From positions 45,083 through 109,082 of the forward strand of contig NW_022985450.1 in assembly GCF_010093595.1 (NCBI RefSeq): a DNA stretch of 64,000 nucleotides. The letters run 5' to 3'. The DNA comes from Mytilinidion resinicola. Its lineage: Eukaryota > Ascomycota > Dothideomycetes > Mytilinidiales > Mytilinidiaceae. The translations under genes were made by a program, and so were the position numbers. Within the stretch, counting starts at the first letter, position 1. Each line of letters opens with the position of its first letter. Positions 11,027 to 24,226 of this stretch are shown here, piece by piece. Under the pieces are notes generated by a model that had not been told where the DNA came from, searched no databases, and worked only from the letters and a program-made list of their open reading frames with translations.

Positions 11027-12662
11027 ACGTACGACGACATAGAAGCTTATGATGACCTAGAAGCTTATGACGCCGTGACGCCTGACGATGCTACGTAGGA
11101 GTTTTGGGGAGCATTCGCCCGTCTCAGTGCGCATCGTCTTTTTCTGTCCGTACACTGTTGCGTTATATTCTGTCATTCCAATCATTGCGTGGTGTCTTGT
11201 TTTGGGTTTGAGGGGTTCTTTTATCCTTTTCGTTTCTTGTTCTGGCACGGGCATGGGTAATGGCGTGAAACTCCATCGAAGACACTGCGTCTTTTCGGGG
11301 GTGGGCTCCGTTTCAAGCATACAGCGATGATTCCCCCTTGCGCGTTTTTTAGTCTAGGGCTTTTATTATTTGCAGGGAGCTGGGCGCATTCCGGTGTCAA
11401 ACTTCGCCCCCGTCTCCTTTCTCCACCAGTTAGGAGCATCCTTTGGGTTGCATTTGCCTGTCGTTTCACTGTTTGGTGTCTTTTCGAAGGACAGGAAAAG
11501 TGTCTGGTGCTCGCAAGGGATTTTGTGCACATGGGAACTAAAGGATATGGAGGAATTTTGTGTTGGAATTCGGGGAACACGCCGCTTTTTGAATAAGGTG
11601 TTTTCCATCATTAGTTCGTTTTTTTCCGCTTTCTACTTCGACTTTGGCCGGCATTGGCTGGCTTTTTCAGCACGCACTTCTCGTAGCAGGTTTTCTATCC
11701 ACTTTGGGTCAGTTCATCTGCGACGGAGTTTGTTTCATTCCAATCGGCTTTTGCACACATGGTATGGCGCTAGTAACATCGCGATATAAGTGCATGGCTG
11801 GATCGAATTCTAGGCTGAACAGACGTTCTCGTCATGTTCTTCGGTTGCATGGCGGTCGCTTATCTTCTGGTTTCGTTCTAATCTATTCAACGTCTAAGGG
11901 GAATAGGACTTTGCACTTGTTCAACGGGGGAATACTAGAGTCGCATCATACCACTGAGGGGGTGTCTGGAGTATGGTGCGATGGTCCTGTCCTTACAGCA
12001 TTTGGTTGTTCCTTTGGCATTTACTGGATTTTACAATTTTCTCTCATGAGGGAGACGTGGGTCTTGTAGTAACAGCCTGCTAGCATTCAATTAGGGGGAC
12101 ATAGAAAACAATCATGTGCAAGGCTTCAGAGAAGCAAACTCTTGCATCTGAATTGAGTAACGTGGATTTTCCGTCTTACAAGTAATTAGCTATAGTCTCA
12201 TTCCTACAAGCTTTCTCTCCAGATTTAAATGAACTCTTACTAAAGCCACTCTGACCCTCCATGTACACAATAACCTACAGCATCAATAGACCCACTGAAT
12301 CAACCCATGGACGTGTCATGATGTTGCAAAGGTGTCACTGCTCCAAGTTCTGGGTACTCGTTCAGGATGTCGTTTCATGAAGAATCAACCTTGATTTACA
12401 CCAGCCTGTGCAAATATGGCTCGACATCTACGCTAACAGCTACAATGAGTGTTTGGTTGACGTTGGCTGATCAGCGGAGACAAGCACGTGATCCTGATTT
12501 TGTCCTTGGCACACAGCCAACTTACGAAACTTCCATCCCAAAATCTACATCAGCCTCAACCCACCCTTCCATCAACTCAACCGCCCACGCTTCTTGCCTG
12601 GCTCAATTGCCATTGTACGCATTAAACACGCCCATGCGGTAACATACTCATCAATCTCCAAG
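11027..12662. other. scw1 3' flank and intergenic
   Basis: The first several hundred bases are T-rich and probably 3' UTR, starting with a small tandem duplication of TAGAAGCTTATGA near 11041-11070. No supported gene follows before the mitochondrial protein gene. Confidence 0.5.
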
Positions 12663-14071
12663 ATGCCGCCCCGGTTACGTCCCCGTATCTCTCTCCTCCC
12701 ATCCGGTCCTACCCCTACCTCCCGCCCGCAATGCCTCCTCCGCCCGTCTCCATCACATCGCCATTTCTCGCAAACAACGCCACATTATGAGAAGGCAACG
12801 CGCATGCGGCGGAACATGTACAAGTGGATCAATGGCCCGGGAAAGGTGTTTCTCGAGCCCCTTCCCGGCTCCACAAACTATATGAGCGCGTACGACAAGG
12901 ATGGGAACCTCCTCCGTGCTCGGAAAGGAGGCGACGAGGAAAGCACACCCGGCTCGGAAGAGGCGAAGGCGCTAGAGGAGGGCAAGCAGGCTGAAGACGG
13001 CTCGGAGAAACCCAAGTCGTCGGAAGAGGAGCTGGAGAACCTTGATGAAGCGGCTGTCGCGAAGAAGGAGGAGGATGCTAAGAAAGAGCAGATCGCGAAG
13101 AGTATTCCGCCTGAGGGCAAGCAGGATTTGCAACCGTTCCCGCTGAACGCACAGTTTGTTAGCCAGCCGGTGCTGAGCGAGGAGCTGCGCGAGGCGATCT
13201 GGAAGAGGGTCATGAAGGATGGTGTGAGCTTGCCGACTGTCAGTGTGGAGTTTGGGGTTAGTAATGAGAGAGTTGGTGCGGTGGTGAGGCTGATGCAGAT
13301 GGAGAAGGAGTGGGTTGCGAAGGTATGTTCTCGATCATTTTTCTCTTCCTTCCACGACACAATGCAATGATGAGACACAAAATTATTCGATTAGTCTTGA
13401 AGACACATACATGGTTAACAATTTTTTGCTATGCTCTTTCTGAACCGCATTCATATTTTCAACTCTATCTATCGACTCACAGGGAGGAATTATCGCTAAT
13501 GCTTGAGAATCTATAGGGCAAAAAACTTGTCAGACCATACGCCGAGGCCGTTATGGCCATGCTACCTAAGACTCCTTACGTGGCCAAAGGAGAGAATAAA
13601 CGCCCCGTCAATCACGAATCCATCAACGACCTCATCGTTCACCCGGCCACAAAACAACAGCTCTTCGTACCCGTCTCCGAGTCTCGGCACTTCACACGTG
13701 AAGACGCGGCAAAGGCGTTCCACCACACACTCCTGTCCGCCGACGACCGTATTCCGCATCCGGAACTTGTCGTTTCGGAGCGAGAAGCGCAGCTCGGGCT
13801 GTCAAACTCGGAGAGAGTTGCGGCAGCGAGTGCGCGTATGCTGGTAGAGAGGCAGCGGAAGGCAGAGAAGGAAGCGAAGAGGAAGGAGTGGGAGGCGAAG
13901 ACGATTATGAGGGTGCCGGGGAGGAGATGGGATTTCGTGTTCCAGGATATAAGTGTAGAGAGTGTGGGCAAAGATGGGAGGAGCGAGAAGGGTGTTGGTT
14001 GGAGATACGGAATACCACATGAAGACAGGAAGAGGGGACAAGTCAAGATTCCTACGAAGGTCGATGGATAG
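12663..14071 (+). CDS. Mitochondrial small-subunit ribosomal protein, Bot1/mS45-like
   Basis: Exons 12663-13322 and 13517-14071 encode 404 residues. The start MPPRLRPRIS is followed by a basic, Ser/Arg-rich mitochondrial presequence ending near RHFSQT. The conserved block RMRRNMYKWINGPGKVF...LPGSTNYMSAYD and the later GVSNERVGAVVRLMQME and GKKLVRPYAEAV are typical of the 'eukaryotic mitochondrial regulator protein' family (fission yeast Bot1, budding yeast Mrps35/mS45). An acidic, E/K-rich linker (~85-150) is a lineage insertion. The 194-base intron (GTATGT...CTATAG) is long for this window. Expected role: assembly and function of the mitoribosomal small subunit. Confidence 0.88.
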
Positions 14072-14462
14072 GTGGTGTATCATATTAGCAGTAACGGTCT
14101 GGGCCAGAACATTTCTGGCGGGCAGGTAGCGATTGTTGTATATCCTGTAGGATTGTATCATATCGGCAGAAACTGCCTTGTATCCATTTGGTTCTGCGGT
14201 TCTTGTATTGTACGATTGATTCTCCTGCTGAACGCGAAGGCTATTCGAGGAAGCCGCATCTTGATTAGCAAGCCCACATCTTATATTCGTCGTACGGCCA
14301 ATCCCCCGTGGAGGCCGCGCAGGTTTCGTCCCCCATGACCCAGCAACTATTGTCCAGCTGGGCGCCTATCCACTCGCTTTTGATATACACTTAGGTTGCA
14401 TTGAAGCAGCCCTTTCCCTCTAATATGTACAGTACCTTGACGTCCCAATGTGGGGCAATCCA
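14072..14462. other. Short intergenic between convergent genes
   Basis: 391 bases between the stops of two convergent genes. It should hold both 3' UTRs; I see no gene. Confidence 0.6.
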
Positions 14463-15058
14463 TTAACGGTACTGCATTTTCTGGCCGCCCCTCTTCTCCA
14501 GCTTTTGTGACCTTTTGCTAGCCCCTCCCTGGGGAACACCCGCACTGTCTGTCATGCCCGCCATTCCACCCTTTGCGCCCATGAATGTCGTATACGCCAG
14601 CCAGCCGGAGTAGAGCGGGATGACAACCTGTCTGGAATCAGCTTCCTGTCCTCAAATTACAACCATGTCGTGCAAGTACTCACCCACCACCACCACGCCC
14701 AGTCCCCCAATACGGCCACCAGGATAGTGCACCCATACGTCCAGTAGAGCACATCCCACATCCACTCCGTCAACCCCTTCGCCTCGAGGTCATCGCCGCT
14801 CTTTTTCAGCTCCTTGCGTTCCCCGGCTGCTCCAGAGACGTAGGTAGGGCGCCCAATGCGCTCGAATTGGAATTGGATGAAAGCCGCGGGCAGCCAGAGG
14901 AGGAGGTAGGTGATGAAGGAGTTCCGCGTGAAGGAGGCGCGGAACAGGATGAGGCGCACGAGCAGATAGAAGGCGTGAACGGCGAGAGAGACGGAGAGGG
15001 TGCGGTTGAGGATTTGGGTGTTGCGCGCGGCGAGGGTTTTGGCAGCTTTTTGGGCCAT
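14463..15058 (-). CDS. SND2/TMEM208-family ER membrane protein (DUF788)
   Basis: Exons on the minus strand are 15058-14684 and 14627-14463, with a 56-base intron (GTGAGT...CAG); the product is 179 residues. Residues ~1-15 (MAQKAAKTLAARN) and GLTEWMWDVLYWTYGC, GDWAWWWW and VVIPLYSGWLAYTTF are family signatures. Four hydrophobic segments and a basic C-terminal tail (RSQKLEKRGG) fit the small ER-resident Snd2/Env10/TMEM208 family, which helps SRP-independent targeting of membrane proteins to the ER. Length matches the family. It is divergent from CDC27, 638 bases away. Confidence 0.92.
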
Positions 15059-15696
15059 GATGGCGGCGTTGAGGGGTGGCTGATGGGATGTGAAGGCCCG
15101 CTGTCAGTTGCGGTGGGACACTGCTCCATGTATTTTCTTGGACGTGGTTTTCTGCCACCGCCTACGGCAGCAGGGCGTTACCACAACAATAGATGGCGCG
15201 AGCCTTCAACTCCAGCTAGACACCACGGCGCCTGCTCTCGACTCCGACACGACAGACATGCCCGCCAGCTGCAGCACTCCGACGCTCTGCAGTCCCCAGT
15301 GCTGAGAGACCCCCCAGCTTCGACTTTCTGCGCGGCTTGGCAATTAGCTTTGTCGAGCGTCCTCTCCACGCCGGGAGCGTCTATCCTCCAGCACCACCGT
15401 CAAGAGCCCCGTCCCCTGTCTCGCCCTGGGCTTGGAGAACCGCATTCATGCACCGTACCAGCGGACCGCTCTCTTCTTACCACGGTTTCGCCTTCTCTCA
15501 GGCATCGCGCCAACACTATTCACCAAGCTATAGCGCCGTCTAGGTGAAGTCCGCCACTCTCTCACGAGACCCGGCTGCCCACACGTCGACCGCGACGCCG
15601 GTAGCTCGTCAGAAGGACCTCACCTCTGCTGCTGGCCTTCCGATCTCTTTCTCACCAGCCAGCTCCTGGCTTCGATCCAGCTACAGCACCACAACA
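15059..15696. promoter_or_regulatory. Shared promoter region of SND2-like and CDC27 genes
   Basis: The two genes are transcribed away from each other and this 638-base spacer must hold both promoters and leaders. It is CT-rich toward CDC27. No individual site is identified. Confidence 0.5.
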
Positions 15697-18472
15697 ATGC
15701 CGCCCTCCAACACCAGCATCGCAGCCCAGCTGCGCCAGCTGATCTACTACCACCTGGACAACGATCTCCTTGACAACGCCCTCTTCCTCGCCGGCCGCCT
15801 TCACGGACTAGAACCACGCAGCCCCGAGGCAGCGCATCTGCTTGCTCTTTGCCACCTGCGCCTGGGCCGCTACAAGGGCGCCTACGACTACGCCCGCGAC
15901 AAAGGCCTGCGGGGCTCGCACCTGGGATGTGCCTATGTCTTGGCGCAAGCCTGTCTGGGGCTAGAGCGGCATGCAGACGGCATAGCGGCTCTGGAACGCG
16001 CGCGGGGCCTTTGGGGTGGACGGAATCATTGGAGTAAGTGCGGCTTCAGCACAAGAAAAGGCGGATGTGGGTCGCGCAATCGCATACTGACATATGCACA
16101 GACAAACATTCCGAGACCTCGAGACGACATTTGCCAGATGCGGCGGCTGTGAATTGCCTGCTGGGTAAGCTTTGCAGAGCGCAGGGCGACATGAAGAAGG
16201 CGGTGGATTGCTACGTCGAGGCGCTGAAGCTGAATCCCTTCATGTGGGATGCGTACCTTGATCTGTGCGATACTGGTATGTGCCGTCCTTCCCGCAATTA
16301 TGCGTGGTCTTCTTCACCGTTTTGTTCAAACTTCTGACGATCTAGGCGCTGCGGTGCGGCCTTCCAACATCTTCAAGATGACGCCAGAGATGCTTGCGTT
16401 TCTTTCTCACTCAGCAACGAATGGAAATGGAAACGGCTCTCCCCCACAAATACCACCCAATGAACCACCCCCCGCTCGAACGCAGTATGTTGCGACGCCC
16501 ATGGGGAACGACCCCTTCAACCCTTCAATCCGCACCGGAAATGACATCGGACTCAATCTGGGCGGCTCTAATTTATTATCAAAACTCAACGGAAACGTTG
16601 TCACTAATGGAAATGGAAACGGCTCTCATTACCCGGATCTCGAAACCCCTACCTCTAATGGACAGAATTACGATGACGATGTGTTAATGGGCGATGTCGG
16701 CGGAGGACCTGTCATCAACATTCCCGGGAATGAACCGCCGCAGGCTCCGTTACGACGGCAGAGGACGATACAGCAGTTTGCCTCGGACCCGGGCATGGAG
16801 GCGCCGAAGATGAAATCGATTACCACGAGACACAGGTTAAAACCTGGGTCAGACGATGCAGGTTCAAGGGATGCTACGGAGATTCCGAGACCAATTGGAC
16901 AGACTAATCATAAGAGGACGATTTCAGGACATTCGGCAATGCATTCGAATCAGTCTGCAACACAGTCGAACTCTGCGTTGTCACTTGATCCTACTGCGGC
17001 GCCTCAACGGAGAAGTGTCCGGTTGTTCAATCAGATCAAGGAGATCAAGCCGTCGAGTATGAGATCGGGTTCATCTGCGGCAGGACGAGATCTGGAATCA
17101 AAGGAGAGGAGAGAGCTGAGAAAAGCAAAGGCCACGGGTACCAAGGGTCGAACTGGGCCGACTTCTACGGTTGGAAGAGTTGTCAGTGGGAACCGGAAAC
17201 CGGTCGAGCTCACGGATCATAACATGAAGGATTCAAGACCTGCGAGTGTGAACGCTGGAGCGTTTCCACCCAAAATAGCCCCAATACCGCCTCCGTTGGA
17301 CTCCGGCCGAGAACGAGACCAAGAAGTACTGCAATGGCTGTTGGACCTCCTCTCAAAACTTGGAACCGGGTACTACCACATGAGCCGCTACCAATGTCAA
17401 TCCGCGCTCGCCGCCTTCCTCTCCGTCCCGTCGACTCAACGCGAAACCCCATGGGTCCTCGCGCAAATTGGCAAAGCCCACTACGAGCGCTCTGCCTACA
17501 CCGAGGCCGAAGAAGTCTTTGCTCGCATCAAGAAGATCGCGCCCTCGCGCATGGACGACATGGAAGTATACTCCAACGTCCTCTGGCAGCTGAAGAAAGA
17601 GACCGATCTCGCCTACCTCTCCCACGAGCTCATCGAACAGGACCGCCTCTCCCCACAAGCCTGGTGCGCAATCGGTAATTCATTCTCGCTCCAGCGCCAG
17701 CACGACGAAGCTATCAAGTGCTTCAAGCGCTCCACACAGCTGGATCCGCGGTTCGCGTACGCGTTTACGCTGCAGGGACACGAGCACGTTGCAAATGAGG
17801 AGTTCGACAAAGCGCTCTTTGCGTACCGGAGTGCAGTGAGCGCGGACGCGCGGCATTATAACGGCTGGTATGGCTTAGGACAGGTGTTTGAGAAGATGGG
17901 CAAGTACGAGATCGCGGAGAAGCATTACCGGGCGGCGAGCCAGATTAACCCGACGAATGCCCTGCTGGCGGTTCGGATTGGTGCTGTAAGTCTTTTTTTT
18001 TCTTTTTGCGCATTCCGCCTTTCTACATTTTCCCATCTATTTTGGCTCTTCGCATCACGTACTTTCCCATAAAGTCGGCTTTTCGAGATTTGAGAAACGT
18101 TACTAATAAAAACGCAATCAGGTCCTCGACCGCCTCCGCAAAACCGACCTCGCCCTCCTGCAGTACACGCACGCATGCGACCTCGACCCGCGCTCGAACC
18201 TCGCGCGCTTCCGCAAAGCACAGGCGCTCATGAAGCTGCGGCATCCGCGGGAGGCGCTGGCTGAGCTAACGATCCTGAAGGATCTGGCGCCGGATGACGC
18301 GAATGTGCATTTTATGCTGGGCAGGCTGCATAAGATGCTGCGGGATAAGCAGACGGCGATTCGCCATTTCACGATTGCGCTGAATCTGGATCCGAAGGCG
18401 GCGGGGCTGATTAAGGAGGCGATGGAGGGGCTGGATGAGGAGGGGAGCGAGTGGAGTGAGGGGGAACGGTGA
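15697..18472 (+). CDS. cdc27: Anaphase-promoting complex subunit 3 (CDC27/BimA/Nuc2)
   Basis: Four exons (15697-16033, 16102-16275, 16346-17985, 18122-18472) give 833 residues. N-terminal helices start MPPSNTSIAAQLRQLIYYHLDN and contain the first TPRs. Residues ~170-430 are a disordered S/N/G/P-rich insert. From ~450 on there is a run of TPRs, with motifs such as CFKRSTQLDPRFAYAFTLQGHE, AYRSAVSADARHYNGWYGLG and ALNLDPK. This layout (TPR, long disordered insert, TPR array) is that of APC3, the scaffold of the cell-cycle ubiquitin ligase that binds the IR tails of Cdh1/Cdc20 and Apc10. The last intron has a textbook TACTAAT branch site. Length is normal for fungi. Confidence 0.95.
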
Positions 18473-21400
18473 TGATGATGATGGCGGGGAGATGGGGGAA
18501 GGGGACGGGAGGGGGATGATTAAGTGTGCCCTTCAAGTGTGGAGCGCTTTGAGCGAACGGCTTAGGCTTTATTCTTATGAGTATGGGATGCGCATGAGGT
18601 TTTTTTTTTGGCGAGCGTGCGTGCGTGCGTGGCGTGTTTTCTTGTTCTGAGATTTTTTGGTTCCGTTGCATTCGTGGGTTGCATTGGTTGGCGTTTTTTC
18701 GGAATTCTGGATTACCTGCCCCCTTCTTGGATCGGTGATTGTTTCCTGGGGAAGGAAAAAAGTGGGTAGCTATGAGTGGAGTGGCTAGTTGGGTTGGGAG
18801 ATGAGGGCACGGCAGTAGGCACAGGGGAAGCTGTATATTAGGTAGTGCGAAGGATGTGAGATCTTGCCTTTGCGTGTGTCTGTGCTTTTGGTGTTGGGAT
18901 GAGTGATGTCGCGATGGATCAGGTAGGGTAGAAGGGGGGCGGGAAGGGCATCAGGTGAGTTTCTAAGACACGTGATTGAGCAATTTGGCGCTGATCAGGG
19001 ACTAGGATTTCTATCGTATAAAAGGCAGCGAGGTGGCTGGGTTTCTGGACAGCAGAGGTTTGGAAGTGGGTTCGATAACTTAATCAACCACGAATCATGG
19101 AGTCGGGGTGGGGGCGTAAAATACAACATGGGAGACCACAATGGCTCTGGGGTCTTGGATGGCGCTGTATAATGGCACGAGAAGCGGTGCATGGTTCGGT
19201 GGGAGGGGAGGCGTGTGTGCAAACCATGGAGACCGATTTTGCCATGGAGTTGGGTGGGAGGTCGTGTGCAACAGACGACAACGATAATAGCGATGGAGTG
19301 GGAATGATGGGGAGGTGGTGGTGGTGGTGGTGAGCAGCATGCTAAAGAGATGATGAATGGGCGCATGAGATCAAAATGCACTGTGAGTTGATGGAAGTAT
19401 TGGTTGAGAGTAGTGCTAATTCATACGGGCGTTTAGGGGGAGCATGCAAAGGAGACGGTCATCACGGTCGCGCGGTGAGTGCACCCAAGGTCCTCCCCCA
19501 TTTGGCGGTAACCTCCACCTTGTTCAGCACGCTCCCGATTCTCTCCCATCGGCACGCCAGCCAACCGGATTTTACTCCATTGCGAGGTTGGTTTGTACCG
19601 GTTCACACATGCAATGTTTCGACACACTGTTTTTAACCTGCACCGATTTCCTGGCCACTGAAGAGCGGTTATGGGACTTCTCCAGCGTAGTTTTATATCG
19701 AAAGGAAGCACGGGCATAAGGAGCCGATCCGAAGTCAGGTGATGTAGTGGATATATCGTCGAGACGCTATTCATGTACGTAACTCCCAGCCCAGAAATAT
19801 GCAGTGTACCTGCAGCCTGATTGTTGAGTTCCTCTATCGCACTCTTCAACTTTTCTAGGTTAGCGCTGGCTAAGTGAGGTTGTAGGAATAGTGCTATTTC
19901 TTCACGCTGGCTTGGATATATCGATGAACATAGTAACGTGCGTCCTTTGCCACGATCGGATGCATGTGGCGGATGACAACCCGCGTCCCGGCCTCCATCT
20001 ACATGCTGCCATAATACCTCCATAAACTAATCTAAAGAGGATGTTTGGACAAGTCAAGCGATCTCGTCCTTACAGATCCTCCCAGCCTCCAGTCAGTAGT
20101 GTACGCTCTCTGCTCGACCTCCGTCACGGATGCACGTGGTGGAAGCGTGCTCCTATTGTGGCAGGCACGGATGCGTGTGGCGGATGCACGCTACTATGCG
20201 GGTAAAGCGACCACAAGGACCCCAGGGGCGATGAAGTGAGTGTTGGACGTATAGTTCAACCCGACTCGTGACATTAGTGAACACTGAATAGAGGAGATCC
20301 TTCTTCAGTGTGCCTCTAGAAGATAGCTTTGAAGCGAGAAAGAGGAGCTCGCTCTGTTAGAGCTTTACACTTGTGGGTGAATGAAATCCTTCCAACAGAC
20401 CTCCAGCTTCTTGCCACTGTCAGAAATGAATCCGGGGCAGTCACGGTATAGACGTTCGCTGGCACACCGGTGCTGCGTTCAGTTGCAATCATGGCAGTTC
20501 ATGTGGTTCATTTCTTTTTGCCATTTTTGTGTACCCCAAAGGAACTGATTCGAGTCCGAGGTGGCGCATTCTCTTTTACCTTTTTGCATTTCGAAATCTA
20601 TGACTACAGTTTCGAGGCTGCGTTCACTAGATCTTCGTTAGCCACTCCATCTCGCCACTCTCTCTATGCGCAAGGTATCCGCTTTAGACAAGATGGTTTT
20701 TCGCATAATCGCATTCTTTACTCGAGTATTTTACACCCCCCGCTAAGGAAGTGACTAGCAACGAGTCTTAGTGAAATGAATTAGCTTGAACGCAGAAAGC
20801 CTTTCAAGACTTCAGCGCGGCTCGTGTCGTCAGTGTCATCTCACCGGGAGAAGAAGTTCTTTCAAACCACCTCTGGACAATGGCTTCGGAACGAGCAAGA
20901 GAAGCTCGCTCGACGATCTCTCAAGTTCAACTGTTTCTAAGTTCTGCGTTCAGTTCGAAGAGCGTACCGAGGGGATGCATACTGAAGTCCTCCCGATTGT
21001 TGAAACTAGCTCGAGCATTGTCTAGCTAGGTTCTAACCTAAGAGAATCAGGCCTAGTGTGGCGACGTATCAGTATCTGTATAGTCCCAGAGCCCACCATC
21101 TTCTCTTCAATCAATCAATCGATCATACCTTTCAACACCGATGACGGCAGACGGAAGTAAACGAGTTATTGAAACACCTCTATATCCGAGTCCAGGCCTT
21201 CCAACTTCAGCATCGCCAGCGAGGTGGCTACTAGATATCGGCTACGTCAGCTGCCATCGTCCCACTCCATCACCGGTTCAGAGCAGTACAACATAAAGGT
21301 TCGAAGTATTCTGAAAGGTCTAGGTCCGGATGTAAATACATGGAAAAGTCTATCTGAAAAGCCCGTTCGAGCTGATCTTATTGTCATAGGAAGAAGTCGC

Positions 21401-22265
21401 GGTATTGAGCTCGACTAAGTCCTAGGAGGTGCATGCGATCCCAGTACTTAGTGTTACGCCCTGGGAATCTGCGTTCTCTAATTTTTGTTTGTGTATCTAC
21501 AGTTTTGCCTACCAGCTGTAATAGTAATTTGCTAAAGATTCTGTATCTCTTACAGAAGTATCTGAACTAGACTTCTCGAGGACGTTTACGCGGTTTCGGA
21601 AACTTACCCTTAAGCTGACTTCTTAAAATCATCACAATACAACCAAAGAATCAATCACAAATGCTGTACCCATTTCTCAGGCGTTGGATGCTTTAGTTTC
21701 TTTTCTAGAAGACTTGACCACATCAAGCCGCTTCTAACAGCGTGGTCTGTGGATACTCACAAACTCGATAGCCAAAGCTCCAATTTTCCCTCTTTGAACC
21801 CTTTTTATCTACACCCTAAAACTTAACGCCCGCCGAGCCAATCTGAACAGACCAAACATTATCTGTGCTCGAGTTGCACTATGTACGGAGGTTGTATTAT
21901 CGCTTCCTAAACATCTACATAGTAAGAAAATATAGGACCTAGGGGTTTGTAATAACTATCATCCAAGCTCCTTACTAAGGGTTGAATTCCTGCGAATTTA
22001 CTACTTAATTTCGCACGACTTTACATGCGCTCGATGATATTACAGCGCTTGTATTATCACTCACGCTCCTCACTGAGGGTTAAGAACACTTACTTTGTCT
22101 CATCGCTGGCATCTGCGCCTCTTCACGTGACCCGAGATGGACGCCTGCATGTCCGCCCCCAAACCGTGAGGGGACCACATTGAACAGCAGCCTTCCCCAC
22201 TTTCTCATGTCGAAGACTAGACATCACGGCGATGCAAGCTCCCTTTCCTAATCCGAAAACCAACT
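18473..22265. other. Long intergenic region, no supported gene
   Basis: About 3.8 kb. It includes the CDC27 3' flank, a GGT microsatellite at ~19313-19332, a recurrent short motif at 19958-20190, and AT-rich, stop-dense DNA from ~21420 to 22100 that looks like mutated repeat sequence. A minus-strand ATG frame (20023-19433, 196 codons) has no recognisable domain and is not called. Confidence 0.5.
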
Positions 22266-23667
22266 ATGCCTTCAGACACAATATACGGGACTTTCGAACC
22301 CGGACCACCGCTGGGAGTTGTAGTCATCGAGCGAACCCGCCGTCAACGTAGAAGAAGCTGCAAAACAATCCTCCTATGGCTTTTCTTCAAGATTCTCATC
22401 GTGTTTGCGATAATAAGCACTTTCTTGTGGTACTTTGCTGCGTTTGCAGCAGAGCTTATTTGCTATACGAATAGCTTTAGTCCTCCTTTCCCGCTGCCAC
22501 CAGCCCGCGACGACTTCAAGAACCAATCGTTCGCTGTTGGGTTCGACTTGACGGCTGGTTATGCGTAAGATCATCCTCGAGCAAGATCACGTTAGCGAAG
22601 TGCCGGATTTAGTAAGAGGCTGATAGCACCGCTGCGATTCTCTTCAATACCGGCACAACAGTAGACGTAGCCCGCGTCGAAGGCACACCCGAGTACAACA
22701 GCGTCCTCGCCCGCCTATCCCTCGAATCTTCAGCCCGCGCAACAACGTACGCGAAATCCATATCTACTCACTCCAACATGCTTACCTCTTCCCCCATCCC
22801 AGCCCCCCTTACTACAACTGCAACGCCCAGATCGCAGACCTGGGACGCCAATGGCTCCGATATTTCCGCAAACGCAGTGGCCATCCCGCATCTTCTGACG
22901 TCGCCGCTCTCGCCCACATCCTCACCCGCCTCAAAGATGAAACGAACACCGTTCTCGGCTCCCAGGGACCGCTAGAGCAAGCCTTCCTCACCATCCCACC
23001 CCTCCCCGGCCTCTACAACGAAGCCCTCCTCGACGCCGCCGACGCCGCCGGCGTCCAGCTGCTCACGCTGCCGCCCTACATCCACCGCTCCGGCGACCAG
23101 GCCCAGTACCCCGTCACCACCCTCAACGCCGCGTTCGCGGGGATGTGCCTAGGCCTCGAAAACCTCAACATCACCACCCCTTGCCCCCACGATGGCGATG
23201 AGGAGCCGTGGTCCGACGCCGTCTTCTCCGTCCTCCTCACCAACGCCGCGCTCGCGGCCCACGTCACCCCCCTGGCCTCCGCGCCGCACTACTACGCCGC
23301 GAAGGGGGTTGTGGATTTTGCCCTTGGGCTCGCGGCTTCGGCCGCCGTCGACGACGATGAGGCTTACTGGCGCTCTGTCCGTACCGCGCTGCGTCGGGCG
23401 CTGGGGTCGTACTACATCGGCGCCCGCCTTGGCCGCGTCGTGGTGTATGGCGAGGCGGCGCAGCACGACGTCTTCGACAAGATCCTGCGGGTAGAGGTGC
23501 TGGCGGCGCAGGAGAGCGCGGACCTGGGGAGGCGGCCCGTGTTTGTGCGGCGGGATCCGGTGTACGCCGGGGCCAGGGGCGCGGCGGTGTTTGCGGGGTA
23601 TTGTGGGAGTCTGCCGGCGTGGGCGAGCTGTTTCCCGGACTTGAGGCCGTCGCCGCAGGGGTGGTAG
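22266..23667 (+). CDS. Membrane-anchored Hsp70-like protein of ascomycetes
   Basis: Exons 22266-22564, 22627-22746 and 22803-23667 encode 427 residues. The N-terminus has a basic stretch (RRQRRRSCK) and one transmembrane segment (~residues 34-62). FAVGFDLTAGYATAAILFN corresponds to the Hsp70/actin phosphate-1 loop (consensus GIDLGTTYS). Later parts, such as LTIPPLPGLYNEALLDAADAAG, match the Hsp70-like nucleotide-binding fold. The second intron (22747-22802, 56 bases, CCATCCCAG acceptor) is needed to move between two coding frames. The protein is far shorter than a true Hsp70, lacks the substrate-binding domain, and keeps only a weak phosphate loop, so it is probably a pseudo-ATPase of a lineage-specific family. 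Function unknown. Confidence 0.65.
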
Positions 23668-24226
23668 GGGGTGGAGGTGGTTGGCCCTGGGATCGAGGGC
23701 TGGATTGGGGTGCGTGCTTGGACGACGTGTAGGGAACATCCAGTCTTATGATTTACGAGCCGCGAAGTTGCACGTGGATCTTGCGAATTGGCGGGTCGGC
23801 GACGATGCGTAGGAGAGCTCAGATTTGACCCTGAAATGTGTAAATCGGCCTTGCTATCTAGCGGGTATGTTAGCACGACTTCTCTAACATCGTTGGAGAA
23901 TTGTAAGAAACAGGAGACGTCTTATCAATGACTGGAGCTTCTAAAGCGCTTTATCATCTAGAAGTGAGCACTTACTTACTATTCCCTGATTTCCTTCAAT
24001 AGGTTCTCGAGAATCGTACTACGGAGTGGGTGTGCCGTTTAGATCATCCTGAGACCCCCCCTGGGCCACTGTTGAAGTTCGAGCGTTCCAGCAATCGAAA
24101 ACCTACCAACCAATATGACCAGACCTCGAAGCCTTCGAGTGGTGTTAGCCAAACTCCCTTATAGGTCCTGTATACACAAAAGTCCATCTCTTGCTATCGC
24201 TTAAAGGAAGGTGATTCCACCCTCCC
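23668..24226. other. Intergenic between convergent genes
   Basis: 559 bases between two convergent stops. No gene, repeat or RNA gene is visible. Confidence 0.55.

Noticed and set aside
19433..20023. 196-codon minus-strand frame with ATG
   Set aside because: No recognisable motif, no introns, and overlaps short repeats; not enough to call a gene.
21141..21418. Short ATG frame followed by an overlapping 64-codon frame
   Set aside because: No domain, frames do not join by consensus splice sites.
22735..22810. Apparent frameshift in the Hsp70-like gene
   Set aside because: A 56-base intron with donor GTACGC and acceptor CATCCCAG explains the frame change exactly.
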